DNA from: Flavobacterium salmonis
GTDB lineage: Bacteria > Bacteroidota > Bacteroidia > Flavobacteriales > Flavobacteriaceae
Direction of reading: 5' to 3'
Assembly: GCF_903819435.1 (NCBI RefSeq)
Contig: NZ_CAIJDP010000089.1
Span: 1 to 64,000 of the forward strand
Length of the DNA: 64,000 bases
Each line of letters starts with the position of its first letter. Within the stretch, counting starts at the first letter, position 1. Below are positions 27,445 through 36,471 of this stretch, piece after piece. The notes under the pieces are model-generated. The model was given only the letters and a program-made list of their open reading frames with translations. It was not told the origin of the DNA and did not search any database. The position numbers and the translations under genes are program-made.

Positions 27445-28287
27445 TTGAAAATCTTACCTTTTAAAATCCCAAAAACCGAGAGAGAAGCACTCATATATCA
27501 AGAGGATATTGAACGTGTTTTCTATGATCAGCTGCACCAGCATGAAGAAATTCAGATCAGTTATATCGTGAAAGGTGCCGGAACACTGATTGTTGGAGAT
27601 TCTATTAATGATTATAAAGAAGACGATGTTTTAATAATTGGTGAAAACGTACCGCATGTTTTCAGGAGTAATGTAGAAGCCAGCCCGGAGTCTGTAATGC
27701 TAACTTTATTTTTTACCAAAACTTCTTTCGGGAAAGATTTTTTCAGTCTGAATGATATGAGCAGTGTAGATGATTTTTTTAAGGAATCTGAATATGGAAT
27801 GAAAATACTGTCGAACCACAAAAAAATCATCCATCATTTTGAGAAGCTGAAAAAGCAGAATAAATTACAGCGAATCGCCTCGTTTTTAAAAATTATAAAC
27901 ATTATTATTTCTTCTGAAAAAACACCGCTTTCTTCTTTTGTTTACAAAAAAAAATATACTGATGATGAAGGAAGAAGAATGAGTGCTGTTTTTGAATATG
28001 CTATTGAGTTTTACCATCAGAATATTACATTGGAAGAAGTGGCGGAGAAAGCCAATATGAGCAAAAATGCCTTTTGCAGATACTTTAAAAAACGTACTAA
28101 TAAAACCTTCTTTCAGTTTTTGATTGAAATCAGAATTGAAAATGCGTGCAAATTACTGTACCATAAAAAAGACCTTTCGATTGCCTCCATATCTGAACTC
28201 TGCGGTTTTCAGGATATTGCCAACTTCAACAGGAAGTTTAAGGAACTAAAGGGAATTTCCCCTTCCCATTATCGCGCCCAATTTTAA
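27445..28287 (+). CDS. AraC-family transcriptional regulator
   Basis: 280 aa. An N-terminal cupin-like sensor (HQHEEIQISYIVKGAGTLIVGD, then ENVPHVF) is followed by two C-terminal helix-turn-helix units (LEEVAEKANMSKNAFCRYFKK; IASISELCGFQDIANFNRKFKE) ending in the family signature GISPSHYR. The start codon is TTG: an in-frame stop at 27427 and no ATG before the sensor rule out other starts. It is divergent from the hydroxyproline operon. AraC-type proteins often bind paired half-sites 21 bp apart, the exact geometry found at four promoters in this window, so it is the obvious candidate activator of all four. The effector may be hydroxyproline, a pathway intermediate or a sugar; this is not visible in the sequence. 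Confidence 0.88.
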   Translation: MKILPFKIPKTEREALIYQEDIERVFYDQLHQHEEIQISYIVKGAGTLIVGDSINDYKEDDVLIIGENVPHVFRSNVEASPESVMLTLFFTKTSFGKDFFSLNDMSSVDDFFKESEYGMKILSNHKKIIHHFEKLKKQNKLQRIASFLKIINIIISSEKTPLSSFVYKKKYTDDEGRRMSAVFEYAIEFYHQNITLEEVAEKANMSKNAFCRYFKKRTNKTFFQFLIEIRIENACKLLYHKKDLSIASISELCGFQDIANFNRKFKELKGISPSHYRAQF

Positions 28288-28342
28288 TTTTTTTAGCTTA
28301 CAAACTCAGCAGTTTTTTTTCTAATCTTTCTAATCTGTGGCT

Positions 28343-29932
28343 TTAAATTTTAAAAATAGATTTTCTGATTTCTAATTGCAGTTCTGACGCTTCCGAAATT
28401 TTTTTGATTTCAAAACTTCTTTCGAAAAAATAATCTTTTTTAACTGAAGATTTTATCGGACTCAAATCGATTTGAAGTCCTGCGTATTTTAAATATTTTG
28501 GGTAATCTATTTCAGCCGTAGTGTCTACATAGTTTTTTATTTCAGCTAGAGATTTTCCTGCGATTTGTTCAGAAGTCTGCCAAAACTCGGCTTCGGTAAA
28601 TCCTCTTCCTTTTTTTTCATAATATTCATTGTATAGAAAACGCATTACATCGTCTAATGATTTTTGATTATGTGTATTGTTTCTGATTTCAAGATCTAAT
28701 AAAAAACCAATAACCGGTCCTTTATTGTAATAGGAAATCGTAGTTTGTTGAGCATTACTTTCGTTGTTGAAGAAATTCAGCCAAATATCAAAACTCGATC
28801 TGGATAAGGACATGTGTTTATTGCCTTCAATATTTTCGTATCGTTTTATAGATTCTGTAATATACTTTAAAGCTTCATTGCCATCAAGCAAACCGGCTTT
28901 CATCATAATAATGTATTCGTAATAAACCGTCAAGCCTTCGGAGACCCATAACATAGAAGTATAATTTTCTTTATTGTAATCAAACGGCCCCAATTCTATT
29001 GGACGAATGGCTTTTACATTATAAAGATGGAAATATTCATGTGTGACAAAATTTAAAAAATCGGTATACTCTTCATCAGATTTAAAATCGAAAGTTCCAT
29101 TGGTAAAAATAGCCTGCGAATTCCAGTGCTCCAATCCTCCGCCTCCTGCTTCCATCATAATGTAGCTGTAATCATCATAAGGCACTTTTTTCATGATGGC
29201 AGTTGTTGCCGTCATTATTTTTTTAAGATCTGAAGTGAATTTTTCTTCGTTTAACCCTTGCGGAGTTGCAATTCCTAAAGAATATGATTTTTCTTCATGC
29301 TTAAAATTAATTACTTTTTGATTGCCCAGATAAATTGGACTGTCGTAAAAAATATCCACATTTTTTGCAGCAAAAGTGAAACCGCTTTCATCAGTTGGCT
29401 TTAATCCCGTTGAGACTTTTTTCCAGTTTTTGTATGGATTCACAGTCAGTTTTATCGGATTTTGAAGAGCATTTTCTACGTGCATAAAAATAGTATTAGG
29501 CATTAAAAAAGCTTTATCTGCATCTACTAATGATTCTGCTACCGATTTTTTATTGGCAAAAACCCTGTACTTTACCTGTATTTTAGAGGCTTTTCCGTTT
29601 TCTGCCACCCAGCAGTTTTTAGTTTTTTTATGCCAGTTTATTTTGTTACCATTGGCATCTGTTACGTCAAAATCTACAATATAGCGCGGTGTATCTAAAA
29701 TCAAATAATATCCAGGCGTCCAGACCGGAAGTACTAAATTAGTTTGTGCCGATGAAAGGTTTTCAAAATCTAAAACCACTTCGAGATAATGCGATTCCGG
29801 ATCTTTAAAGGAAACTGAATAATTTTGTTTTATCTCTGCATTGACTGCTTTTTCGGCTGTTTTACAAGAAATTGCGATTTGAAAAACAAGCAGACAAAAA
29901 CAAATTTTTATGATTTCAATTGTATATTTCAT
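28343..29932 (-). CDS. M61-family metallopeptidase lipoprotein, without PDZ domain
   Basis: 529 aa. The N terminus is a lipoprotein signal with lipobox IAISC (Cys23). An N-terminal beta domain (about 35-215) precedes the zinc site HEYFH (298-302) and downstream Glu332 in SEGLTVYYE, the M61 glycyl-aminopeptidase pattern. Typical M61 proteins run to about 600 aa with a C-terminal PDZ domain; this one ends at about 530 and no PDZ motif is seen. It is anchored in the outer or inner membrane on the periplasmic or surface side. It follows the SusD gene by 96 bp, with a possible attenuating hairpin between, and meets the AraC gene tail to tail. A peptidase in a SusC/D unit fits import of glycopeptides rather than plain sugars. 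Confidence 0.85.
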   Translation of the reverse strand: MKYTIEIIKICFCLLVFQIAISCKTAEKAVNAEIKQNYSVSFKDPESHYLEVVLDFENLSSAQTNLVLPVWTPGYYLILDTPRYIVDFDVTDANGNKINWHKKTKNCWVAENGKASKIQVKYRVFANKKSVAESLVDADKAFLMPNTIFMHVENALQNPIKLTVNPYKNWKKVSTGLKPTDESGFTFAAKNVDIFYDSPIYLGNQKVINFKHEEKSYSLGIATPQGLNEEKFTSDLKKIMTATTAIMKKVPYDDYSYIMMEAGGGGLEHWNSQAIFTNGTFDFKSDEEYTDFLNFVTHEYFHLYNVKAIRPIELGPFDYNKENYTSMLWVSEGLTVYYEYIIMMKAGLLDGNEALKYITESIKRYENIEGNKHMSLSRSSFDIWLNFFNNESNAQQTTISYYNKGPVIGFLLDLEIRNNTHNQKSLDDVMRFLYNEYYEKKGRGFTEAEFWQTSEQIAGKSLAEIKNYVDTTAEIDYPKYLKYAGLQIDLSPIKSSVKKDYFFERSFEIKKISEASELQLEIRKSIFKI

Positions 29933-29951
29933 ATTGATCTTACTTTAAAAT

Positions 29952-29983
29952 GAAAAGCCATCCCTGAACAGGAACAGCTTTTC
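29952..29983 (-). terminator. possible attenuator/terminator between SusD and M61 genes
   Basis: GAAAAGC (29952-29958) pairs with GCTTTTC (29977-29983), with an inner TCC/GGA pairing. The following minus-strand tract is only moderately T-rich (ATTTTAAAG), so termination may be partial. Confidence 0.4.
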
Positions 29984-30028
29984 ACACACTTATAATTACA
30001 AGTAACCAACTTGTAAAAGTTTAATATT

Positions 30029-31645
30029 TTATGGCAGGTACCCCGGATTTTGTTTTAAATTGCTGTTTCTTTCCAATTGAACTTTCGGTATTGGAAGAAT
30101 AGCTCTAAAAGCACCGGCAGGATTAGCTACTTTTGAAAACCATGATTTTTTTGAATATACTCCAAATCGTATTAAATCTTGTTTTCTATGGGCTTCACCA
30201 ACGAATTCCCAAGCTAATTCATCAAGAAAACCTCCGTAAGGAATATCCGCTCCTCCTTCGTAATTTGTAATTACTCCTGCTTTATAAGTACCGTATTGAT
30301 AAACACTTCCTCCTAACAGTTTGGCTCCTGTAACAGTGGCTTTGGCCGGATTAGTCTTTCTAAAATTTCTTTCTCTTACTTTTGTTACAATTTCTGCAGC
30401 ACCGGCGGCATCTCCTGTTCTTAATAAACACTCTGCTTTAATCATCATAGCATCGGCTAATCTATAAAAAGGAACATCATTACTTAATTGTGCAATTTGA
30501 CCTTTACCAATTTCATATTTAACCATTCTATACCCTTCGTTAGGTTCGCAGCCATTAACATCTGTCAAGTAGTTAAGATACTCAAATTGTGCTCCATTTT
30601 TTAGCATAATAGGTTCTCCTTTACTATCAAACTGTTTTCCTCCTAACCAGGAATCTTTTAATCTTTGATCATCAGGATCATAAGTATCTATAAATTGAGG
30701 TATTCCGCCAGAACCATTCCAGGGTCCTCCAGCTAATTCATAAGTTACCTGACTTTCAGCTGCTAATGTTTTAAATGGCCAGTAACTTCCCCCTGCTTTT
30801 TTTTGATCAAAAGGAATAGAAAATATCTGTTCTGAAGAAGATTGATTTTCTATTATGAAATTATCCAAATAATTAGTTGTCAAAGCAAACCCACCATTAT
30901 TTATAACATCATTAACTTCAGCTAAAGCTTCGTTCCATTTTGGCGTTCCTATATAAACCTCAGCATTTAGATACAGTTTTGCCAAAGTCATCTCAGCAGC
31001 CCATTTTGTAACTTTTCCATAATACTTAGTTTCTCTCTTATTATTATCATTCAAATAAGGTAAAGCTCCTTTTAGTTCACTTTCTACAAAATCATATACT
31101 TCTTTACCTGTGTTTTGTTCTGGCAAATATCCTTTAGGTAAATCATATTTGGTTACAATAGGAACATTTCTAAAATTATCTAATAATAAATAATAATAAA
31201 TAGCTCTTAAAGCTCTTAGTTCCTGAAAAATAGCTTCTTTATTTTCAAGATCCGGTATTTGTTCTATCTGAAAAATAGCTTTATTGACATTATTTACACC
31301 ACCAAACAAATAAGCCCAATTCCCTTCTGCATGAGGTAGCGGAGCCTCATACGTGTGTTGGTGCATTGTAATGTAATAATCTCCCCAGCCAATACCGTTT
31401 CTTAATGGCGTTACTATTAAATCTGATGATTCTTCGTATAAACAAAACGCCGCATCCCAGCCCCAATAAACGTCTCTAAATGACGTATAAGCTGGTGCCA
31501 TAAGACTTGCCAAATCTTCTGCCTTAAATTTAGTTTCCTCACCAATTACTTTATCATAAACATTCTCATCTAAATTGGTGCATCCTGTTCCTAAAAGCAG
31601 TAAGCCCGAAGCAAGGATTTTATATATTATATTTTTATTTTTCAT
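30029..31645 (-). CDS. SusD/RagB-family nutrient-binding outer membrane lipoprotein
   Basis: 538 aa with lipobox LLLGTGC (Cys22) and the SusD layout: N-terminal helical TPR part (ELRALRAIYYYLLLDNF) and C-terminal SusD/RagB signature (GFLDELAWEFVGEAHRKQDLIRFG, ending LKQNPGY). It binds substrate at the cell surface as the lid of the SusC channel. It is 11 bp after the SusC gene. In this locus the ligand is probably a hydroxyproline-containing peptide, glycopeptide or released glycan. Confidence 0.93.
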   Translation of the reverse strand: MKNKNIIYKILASGLLLLGTGCTNLDENVYDKVIGEETKFKAEDLASLMAPAYTSFRDVYWGWDAAFCLYEESSDLIVTPLRNGIGWGDYYITMHQHTYEAPLPHAEGNWAYLFGGVNNVNKAIFQIEQIPDLENKEAIFQELRALRAIYYYLLLDNFRNVPIVTKYDLPKGYLPEQNTGKEVYDFVESELKGALPYLNDNNKRETKYYGKVTKWAAEMTLAKLYLNAEVYIGTPKWNEALAEVNDVINNGGFALTTNYLDNFIIENQSSSEQIFSIPFDQKKAGGSYWPFKTLAAESQVTYELAGGPWNGSGGIPQFIDTYDPDDQRLKDSWLGGKQFDSKGEPIMLKNGAQFEYLNYLTDVNGCEPNEGYRMVKYEIGKGQIAQLSNDVPFYRLADAMMIKAECLLRTGDAAGAAEIVTKVRERNFRKTNPAKATVTGAKLLGGSVYQYGTYKAGVITNYEGGADIPYGGFLDELAWEFVGEAHRKQDLIRFGVYSKKSWFSKVANPAGAFRAILPIPKVQLERNSNLKQNPGYLP

Positions 31646-31656
31646 TTTGAATTAAT

Positions 31657-34653
31657 TTAAAAAGTTACATTTAATCCCAAAGTCATACCTGTTGTACTTG
31701 GATATTTATCCCTATTATCCATTCCTTGAAACGTAGGATCATCTCTTTTTATCTCCGGATCTAAACCTTTGTATTTTGTAAACGTGGCTAAATTATTTCC
31801 AGACACATACAATCGCATTGCATTGATGAATTTAAACGGCTTAACATCAAAATTATAGGATAAAGTTATGTTGTCAATCTTTACATAATCTCCTTGTTCA
31901 ATATAATAACTTACATAAGTTGGATTATAATTTAATACCGCCTTACCATACACTTTGTCAGATGCACTGGACAGCATATTATAATCAGTTTTAGAATTTC
32001 CATAAAACATACGTTGACTATTTAGTATTTGAAAATCGAAAGCTCCTGTGAGCACCATACTTAAATCAAATTTTTTGTAGCTAAAAGTATTGGTCCAACC
32101 TGCATAATATTGCGGAATACCATTTCCTAAATATTGCTTATTCGTATCATTGTACATAGAAGGATCAAGTGTTTTCCTTGTACCGTCTGGCAATTCAACA
32201 ATCCATTTTCCATCATCAGTAATATCTACCGATTTTAAACCCCAAAAATTACCTAATGATTGTCCAACTTCTAATCTATGCGTATCGAATGAAATAGGAT
32301 CTCCAGTGTTTCCTATATTTATATAATCTCCTTCAATTTGATATAAATTATTAGAAAGACTTGTTAACTTATTTTTATTGTGTGAAAAAGTCATTGAGGA
32401 ATTCCAAACAAAATTATCCGTTTTGACAGGAATTGTATTAAGAAGAATCTCAAATCCTTTATTTTCCATTTTCCCAACATTGGCAATAGTCGAGTCATAT
32501 ACATTAGGAGGTTTTGGCACAGCGTATCTCCATAACATATCACTTGTTTTTTTACTATACACATCAACGCTTCCGCTAATTCTATTATTGAAAAATCCAA
32601 AATCAAGACCTATATTTACTTCTGCTGTTTTCTCCCAACGCAAATCAGGATTAGGATTACTTACTGGTACCAATCCTCTCACCCATTTTCCATCATTATA
32701 AAAATAGCCTTCATAATTGTACAATGTCAGTGACATATAAGGATCATTAGGAATTACTCCTGTTACTCCATAACCTGCTCTTAATTTTAAAATATTTACA
32801 GTTTCTACATCTTTTAAGAAAGACTCCTTATTAATACTCCATCCTGCAGAAACCGCAGGGAAATTTCCCCATTGGTAATTTGCACCAAATTTAGAAGAAC
32901 CTTCTCTCCTGATACTAACTAATAAATCGTATTTACTATTAAAGTTATAGTTAACTCTACCAAAGAATCCAATTAATGTATTATCATCTTTATAACTTCC
33001 CATCCTTGCTAATCCATCCGTCAAAGCATTTCCTGAAGTCAAATTATTATAGGAAAAAGCATCGGTAGGAAAATCAGAATTACTAGCCGAAAATCCTTCA
33101 TTTACAATATATTGATAACTATATCCTCCTAATACTGTAAACTCATGCTTATCTAAAATTTTATGGTATTTGGATGTTATCTCAACTAAATCGGTATCCG
33201 TCGTACCTGTATTCCTGGAAGCCACACCATTTCGCGAATTTATCGTATTTGAATAATGTTTTTTGGTTTCTGCATATCCGTTTAAAGATGTGTCTTTATT
33301 TTTTGAAAATTGTGCCCCTACATCCCATCCTGGCAATAAATCAAGTGTCAGATTGGCTGTAAATCTTTGCCATGTCCTATTTCTATCTTCTATTGTTTCA
33401 TTTATAATACCTACAGGATTATAATATTGAAACTTACCTTTATCTGTATAATTCTCATCATAAGTCACTCCATCAGGCTCATAAACAGGAGCTGTAGGAT
33501 TTCTTATCATAGCTTGTCTGTAGGCGTAAGCTACTGTTCCTTCTGAAAGTCCCATATTTTGGGTTCCATTTAGTAAGTTCAAATTAATTTTTAGCTTATC
33601 ATTGAACATACTATGATTAACATCAAATGAAAATCGATACTCTTTATTAAATGTATTATTAAAAACACCTGTTTCATCTATATAATTAAGATTCACAGTA
33701 TAGTTTGTTTTAACATTTCCTCCTTTTAAAGCTAAATTATGATTTTGAGCAAATCCACTTCCTGAAATTTGATCCAGCCAATTGGTATCAGCACCACCTT
33801 CTTCATAAGGTATTCTTAATCCTTGAGAGCGAAAATTTCTTTGTTGTGTGGCATCTAAAAAATCAGCCTTATTATAAAAATTACTTATTGTAGCAAATGT
33901 TGAATAGGTAATAGTTGGTGCAATGTCTTTGTTTACCGTTTTTGTGGTAATAAGAATAACCCCATTTGCACCTCTTGTTCCATAAATTGCAGCTGCTGAA
34001 GCATCTTTCAATATATCGATAGAAGCAATGTCATTTGGTGCAACGGTATTCATACCTCCCGGCACACCATTAATTAAGACCAAAGGAGCAGCGTTTCCTT
34101 GTAAAGTAGAAACTCCACGCAATGAAATATTAGATGATGAACTCGGATCACCGGAACCATTACTAATTGTTAGACCTGCTGCTTTACCTCTAATAAGATC
34201 CGAAGCATCTCTAATAGCACCTCTTGTAAAATTCTCTTCTTTTATACTGGCAATAGCGGTAGTAACCCTTGATTTTTTCTGGGTTCCGTATCCTACGACC
34301 ACTACTTCATTTAATTCATTTAAGTCCGATTCTAAAATTACATTGAGAGTATTACCATCTGGTTTTAGCTCTTTAGTTTTTAATCCTACATAAGAAAAAA
34401 CTAATATTACGTTGTTTCCTTTAGTAGTAATTTCAAATTTACCGTCGAAATCACTTGTAACTGCATTGGTTGTGTTTTTCTCTAAAACTGATACCCCTGG
34501 CAGAGGAAGATTATTTGAATCTGTAATTTTACCACTAATTTTCTGTTGAGAAAAAGAGCAAAAAACAACAAACAAAAACAAAATAGTAAAGAACATCTTA
34601 TTTCTGGAATAAGATATCTCTGTACTTTTAAAAGCTTGTGTGGTTGGTTTCAT
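31657..34653 (-). CDS. SusC/RagA-family TonB-dependent outer membrane transporter
   Basis: 998 aa. Signal sequence to about residue 36, with a possible internal start at Met20 (34596) that would give a more standard signal peptide. A carboxypeptidase-regulatory-like domain (KISGKITDSNNLPLPGV), a TonB box region with VVVGYGTQKKS, the plug domain and a beta-barrel follow, ending in an aromatic-terminated strand (LGLNVTF). It imports oligomers bound by the partner SusD. Promoter at 34691-34755 with the shared two-half-site element. This ties the importer to the hydroxyproline and glycosidase operons. Confidence 0.93.
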   Translation of the reverse strand: MKPTTQAFKSTEISYSRNKMFFTILFLFVVFCSFSQQKISGKITDSNNLPLPGVSVLEKNTTNAVTSDFDGKFEITTKGNNVILVFSYVGLKTKELKPDGNTLNVILESDLNELNEVVVVGYGTQKKSRVTTAIASIKEENFTRGAIRDASDLIRGKAAGLTISNGSGDPSSSSNISLRGVSTLQGNAAPLVLINGVPGGMNTVAPNDIASIDILKDASAAAIYGTRGANGVILITTKTVNKDIAPTITYSTFATISNFYNKADFLDATQQRNFRSQGLRIPYEEGGADTNWLDQISGSGFAQNHNLALKGGNVKTNYTVNLNYIDETGVFNNTFNKEYRFSFDVNHSMFNDKLKINLNLLNGTQNMGLSEGTVAYAYRQAMIRNPTAPVYEPDGVTYDENYTDKGKFQYYNPVGIINETIEDRNRTWQRFTANLTLDLLPGWDVGAQFSKNKDTSLNGYAETKKHYSNTINSRNGVASRNTGTTDTDLVEITSKYHKILDKHEFTVLGGYSYQYIVNEGFSASNSDFPTDAFSYNNLTSGNALTDGLARMGSYKDDNTLIGFFGRVNYNFNSKYDLLVSIRREGSSKFGANYQWGNFPAVSAGWSINKESFLKDVETVNILKLRAGYGVTGVIPNDPYMSLTLYNYEGYFYNDGKWVRGLVPVSNPNPDLRWEKTAEVNIGLDFGFFNNRISGSVDVYSKKTSDMLWRYAVPKPPNVYDSTIANVGKMENKGFEILLNTIPVKTDNFVWNSSMTFSHNKNKLTSLSNNLYQIEGDYINIGNTGDPISFDTHRLEVGQSLGNFWGLKSVDITDDGKWIVELPDGTRKTLDPSMYNDTNKQYLGNGIPQYYAGWTNTFSYKKFDLSMVLTGAFDFQILNSQRMFYGNSKTDYNMLSSASDKVYGKAVLNYNPTYVSYYIEQGDYVKIDNITLSYNFDVKPFKFINAMRLYVSGNNLATFTKYKGLDPEIKRDDPTFQGMDNRDKYPSTTGMTLGLNVTF

Positions 34654-34690
34654 AATTTAAACAGTTTGGTTTGTGTATTATTAACACTTG

Positions 34691-34755
34691 TAAAATTATG
34701 TTAAAACCGAGTTAAGGAAAATGCTTATATTACCACATGATAATACTATATTATC
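34691..34755 (-). promoter_or_regulatory. promoter and two-half-site element C (SusC/D-M61 operon)
   Basis: Plus-strand half-sites TTATATTACC (34725-34734) and CTATATTATC (34746-34755) start 21 bp apart. The -7-like box reads TAATTTTA on the minus strand (34691-34698), again 34 bp from the proximal half-site. The predicted leader is longer (about 30 nt) than at elements A and B. Confidence 0.65.
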
Positions 34756-34869
34756 CTGTTTTTATTGTTTTTTCTTATTAAGCAACAATTTGCACAAACA
34801 TTTGACATAGTTATACATATAAAAGTATGTTATACATAATTTAAATGCCAAATTAATAAATTTAATACA

Positions 34870-35093
34870 TTGCTAATTCAGGAAAGAGATACTGCTATAG
34901 TTAATAAAAATGCATATCTAAAAAACTTCCATTGTCTTTAGTATGGGAGAATTTGGGGCAGGAATATAATAAAAATCAGAAATTGATTATTCCTATTAAT
35001 GTGATACCTAATTTTAAAAACGATTCAGTTTATATTGAAATGTTTTACCAATTAGAAAGTGACTCAGATACATATCTATTTGGAGATTATTAA
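34870..35093 (+). pseudogene. gene remnant with a frameshift, family not recognised
   Basis: Two frames read on as one protein-like segment: LLIQERDTAIVNKNAYLKN from 34870, then, after a shift at an A6 run (34920-34925), LPLSLVWENLGQEYNKNQKL and a further 36 residues ending YLFGDY before TAA at 35091. One extra A would join them. No start codon is present, and an in-frame stop lies 33 bp before. It is opposite in direction to both neighbours. I do not recognise the family. The rest of 34756-35228 holds no other gene. Confidence 0.45.
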
Positions 35094-35103
35094 GGCATAA
35101 AAA

Positions 35104-35132
35104 AACCTCCAAAATCAATGACTTTGGAGGTT
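35104..35132 (-). terminator. terminator of the second SusC/D operon
   Basis: AACCTCCAAA (35104-35113) pairs with TTTGGAGGTT (35123-35132); the minus strand continues with T7. It lies about 100 bp past the stop at 35229. Confidence 0.85.
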
Positions 35133-35228
35133 ATACATTCTGATGATTCATATTATAAATAGAATATCATTCAGTTTGATTTTCTATTTCAATGTTTTGA
35201 GAAATCAACTTATACTTTATATAAAAGT

Positions 35229-36455
35229 CTATTTTACTACAATTTCAAAAGAACTTATTGTACAAAATCTTCCCCAATCAGGTTGCGAAGTTGATATTCC
35301 AACAGTAATTGGAGTAGTCTGATCAATAGTAAATTCTAAAATATATTCTGCTTTACCTATTCCATTGCTAAGGACTCTTTTATACTTTAAAACTTCTGTC
35401 GCAGTACCAACAGATTCTACATTAGGCAATTCTACATCACCTTTAGAAACGATAATGTAAAATCCGCCCGGATCACTTTCTAGATGATTAGATTCAAATA
35501 CAACGACCTTTAATTGATAGGTTGCCGGTTCAGCCGTAACGCTCTGATAAAGCTTACCATTAGTGATGGCAGGCGCTCCCCAGCCTGATTCAAAATTTAC
35601 AGTTGCATTATTTGCTTTACCACAGCATCCACCATCATATCCACCATAACCATTATGATTTTTGGCTGCAGCATTCGTTGTCCAATTTGCAATTACGCCC
35701 CATCTGCCACCATCGTATGATGAATAGTTAAAAGGCTGTTTTGCATTCACTAAAACCGGTGTAGGAACTGGTCTCACGTCTTTATAAACCGCATAAAAAG
35801 TATCAATTGATTTTACCACAGGTTTATAAAGGGTTGTATACCTGTAAGTAGAACCACTTTTAAAATCATTGATAACAACACTGCCTTTGCTAATGTCAGT
35901 AAATACAGTTTTTAGCTGATTAGAAGAATTGGTATATTCTATTTCTGTCCCCAAAGCTCCGGAATCTGCATTTAAATTTATGAAATTTACTGTCAGCTCA
36001 CTACCAATAAGCACGTTATTAAGAATTGGTCTGTTGATCAATGAGCTTATATATCGATCTCCATAAACCTCCGCAGAAGCTGTTACAGCTATTGATGAAT
36101 TGCCTTTTGCATCGAAGGTTCTAAACTCAAAATTATAAATATTCTCTTCTAAATTATCTATAATTTTTGAAACGGCATCTATTCCGGAAGTTCTGGTAAT
36201 GGGTACCACAACAGAATCTTTTTTATTATTCCAATAAATTCGGAGTTCCGTAACCTTAGGGTCTGATATTATAAGTCCCTGAACTTCCAGACGATTTCTT
36301 CCAGGAAATAATTTTAATGAATCTATTTTTCCTGTATATGAAATCGCTCCGCCTTTGGTAAACTTCAGATACTCATCACCACTTGTACAAGAATTTATAA
36401 TGAGAACTGACAAAACCACAAAAATTGCGACTAAAATATTCCTTAAATTTTTCAT
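35229..36455 (-). CDS. surface lipoprotein, DUF4998 type with C-terminal DUF5013-like domain
   Basis: 408 aa from MKNLRNILV at 36455. The longer frame from 36491 overlaps the upstream gene and adds 12 residues before the signal. Lipobox LIINSC precedes a DUF4998-like N-terminal region (GRNRLEVQGLIISDPKVTELRIYWNN), a linker domain, and a C-terminal galactose-binding-type fold (QPFNYSSYDGGRWGVIANWTTN...YQLKVVVFES). Such proteins sit at the ends of SusC/D operons as surface glycan-binding proteins. Last gene of the operon before the terminator at 35104-35132. Ligand unknown. Confidence 0.75.
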   Translation of the reverse strand: MKNLRNILVAIFVVLSVLIINSCTSGDEYLKFTKGGAISYTGKIDSLKLFPGRNRLEVQGLIISDPKVTELRIYWNNKKDSVVVPITRTSGIDAVSKIIDNLEENIYNFEFRTFDAKGNSSIAVTASAEVYGDRYISSLINRPILNNVLIGSELTVNFINLNADSGALGTEIEYTNSSNQLKTVFTDISKGSVVINDFKSGSTYRYTTLYKPVVKSIDTFYAVYKDVRPVPTPVLVNAKQPFNYSSYDGGRWGVIANWTTNAAAKNHNGYGGYDGGCCGKANNATVNFESGWGAPAITNGKLYQSVTAEPATYQLKVVVFESNHLESDPGGFYIIVSKGDVELPNVESVGTATEVLKYKRVLSNGIGKAEYILEFTIDQTTPITVGISTSQPDWGRFCTISSFEIVVK

Positions 36456-36471
36456 TGTTTTAGTTTTAGTA

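Noticed and set aside
492..34653. Collagen or gelatin as the sole target of the locus
   Set aside because: Collagen would explain hydroxyproline and peptidases but not GH127, GH36, GH42 and GH43 under the same operator; kept only as an alternative source of hydroxyproline.
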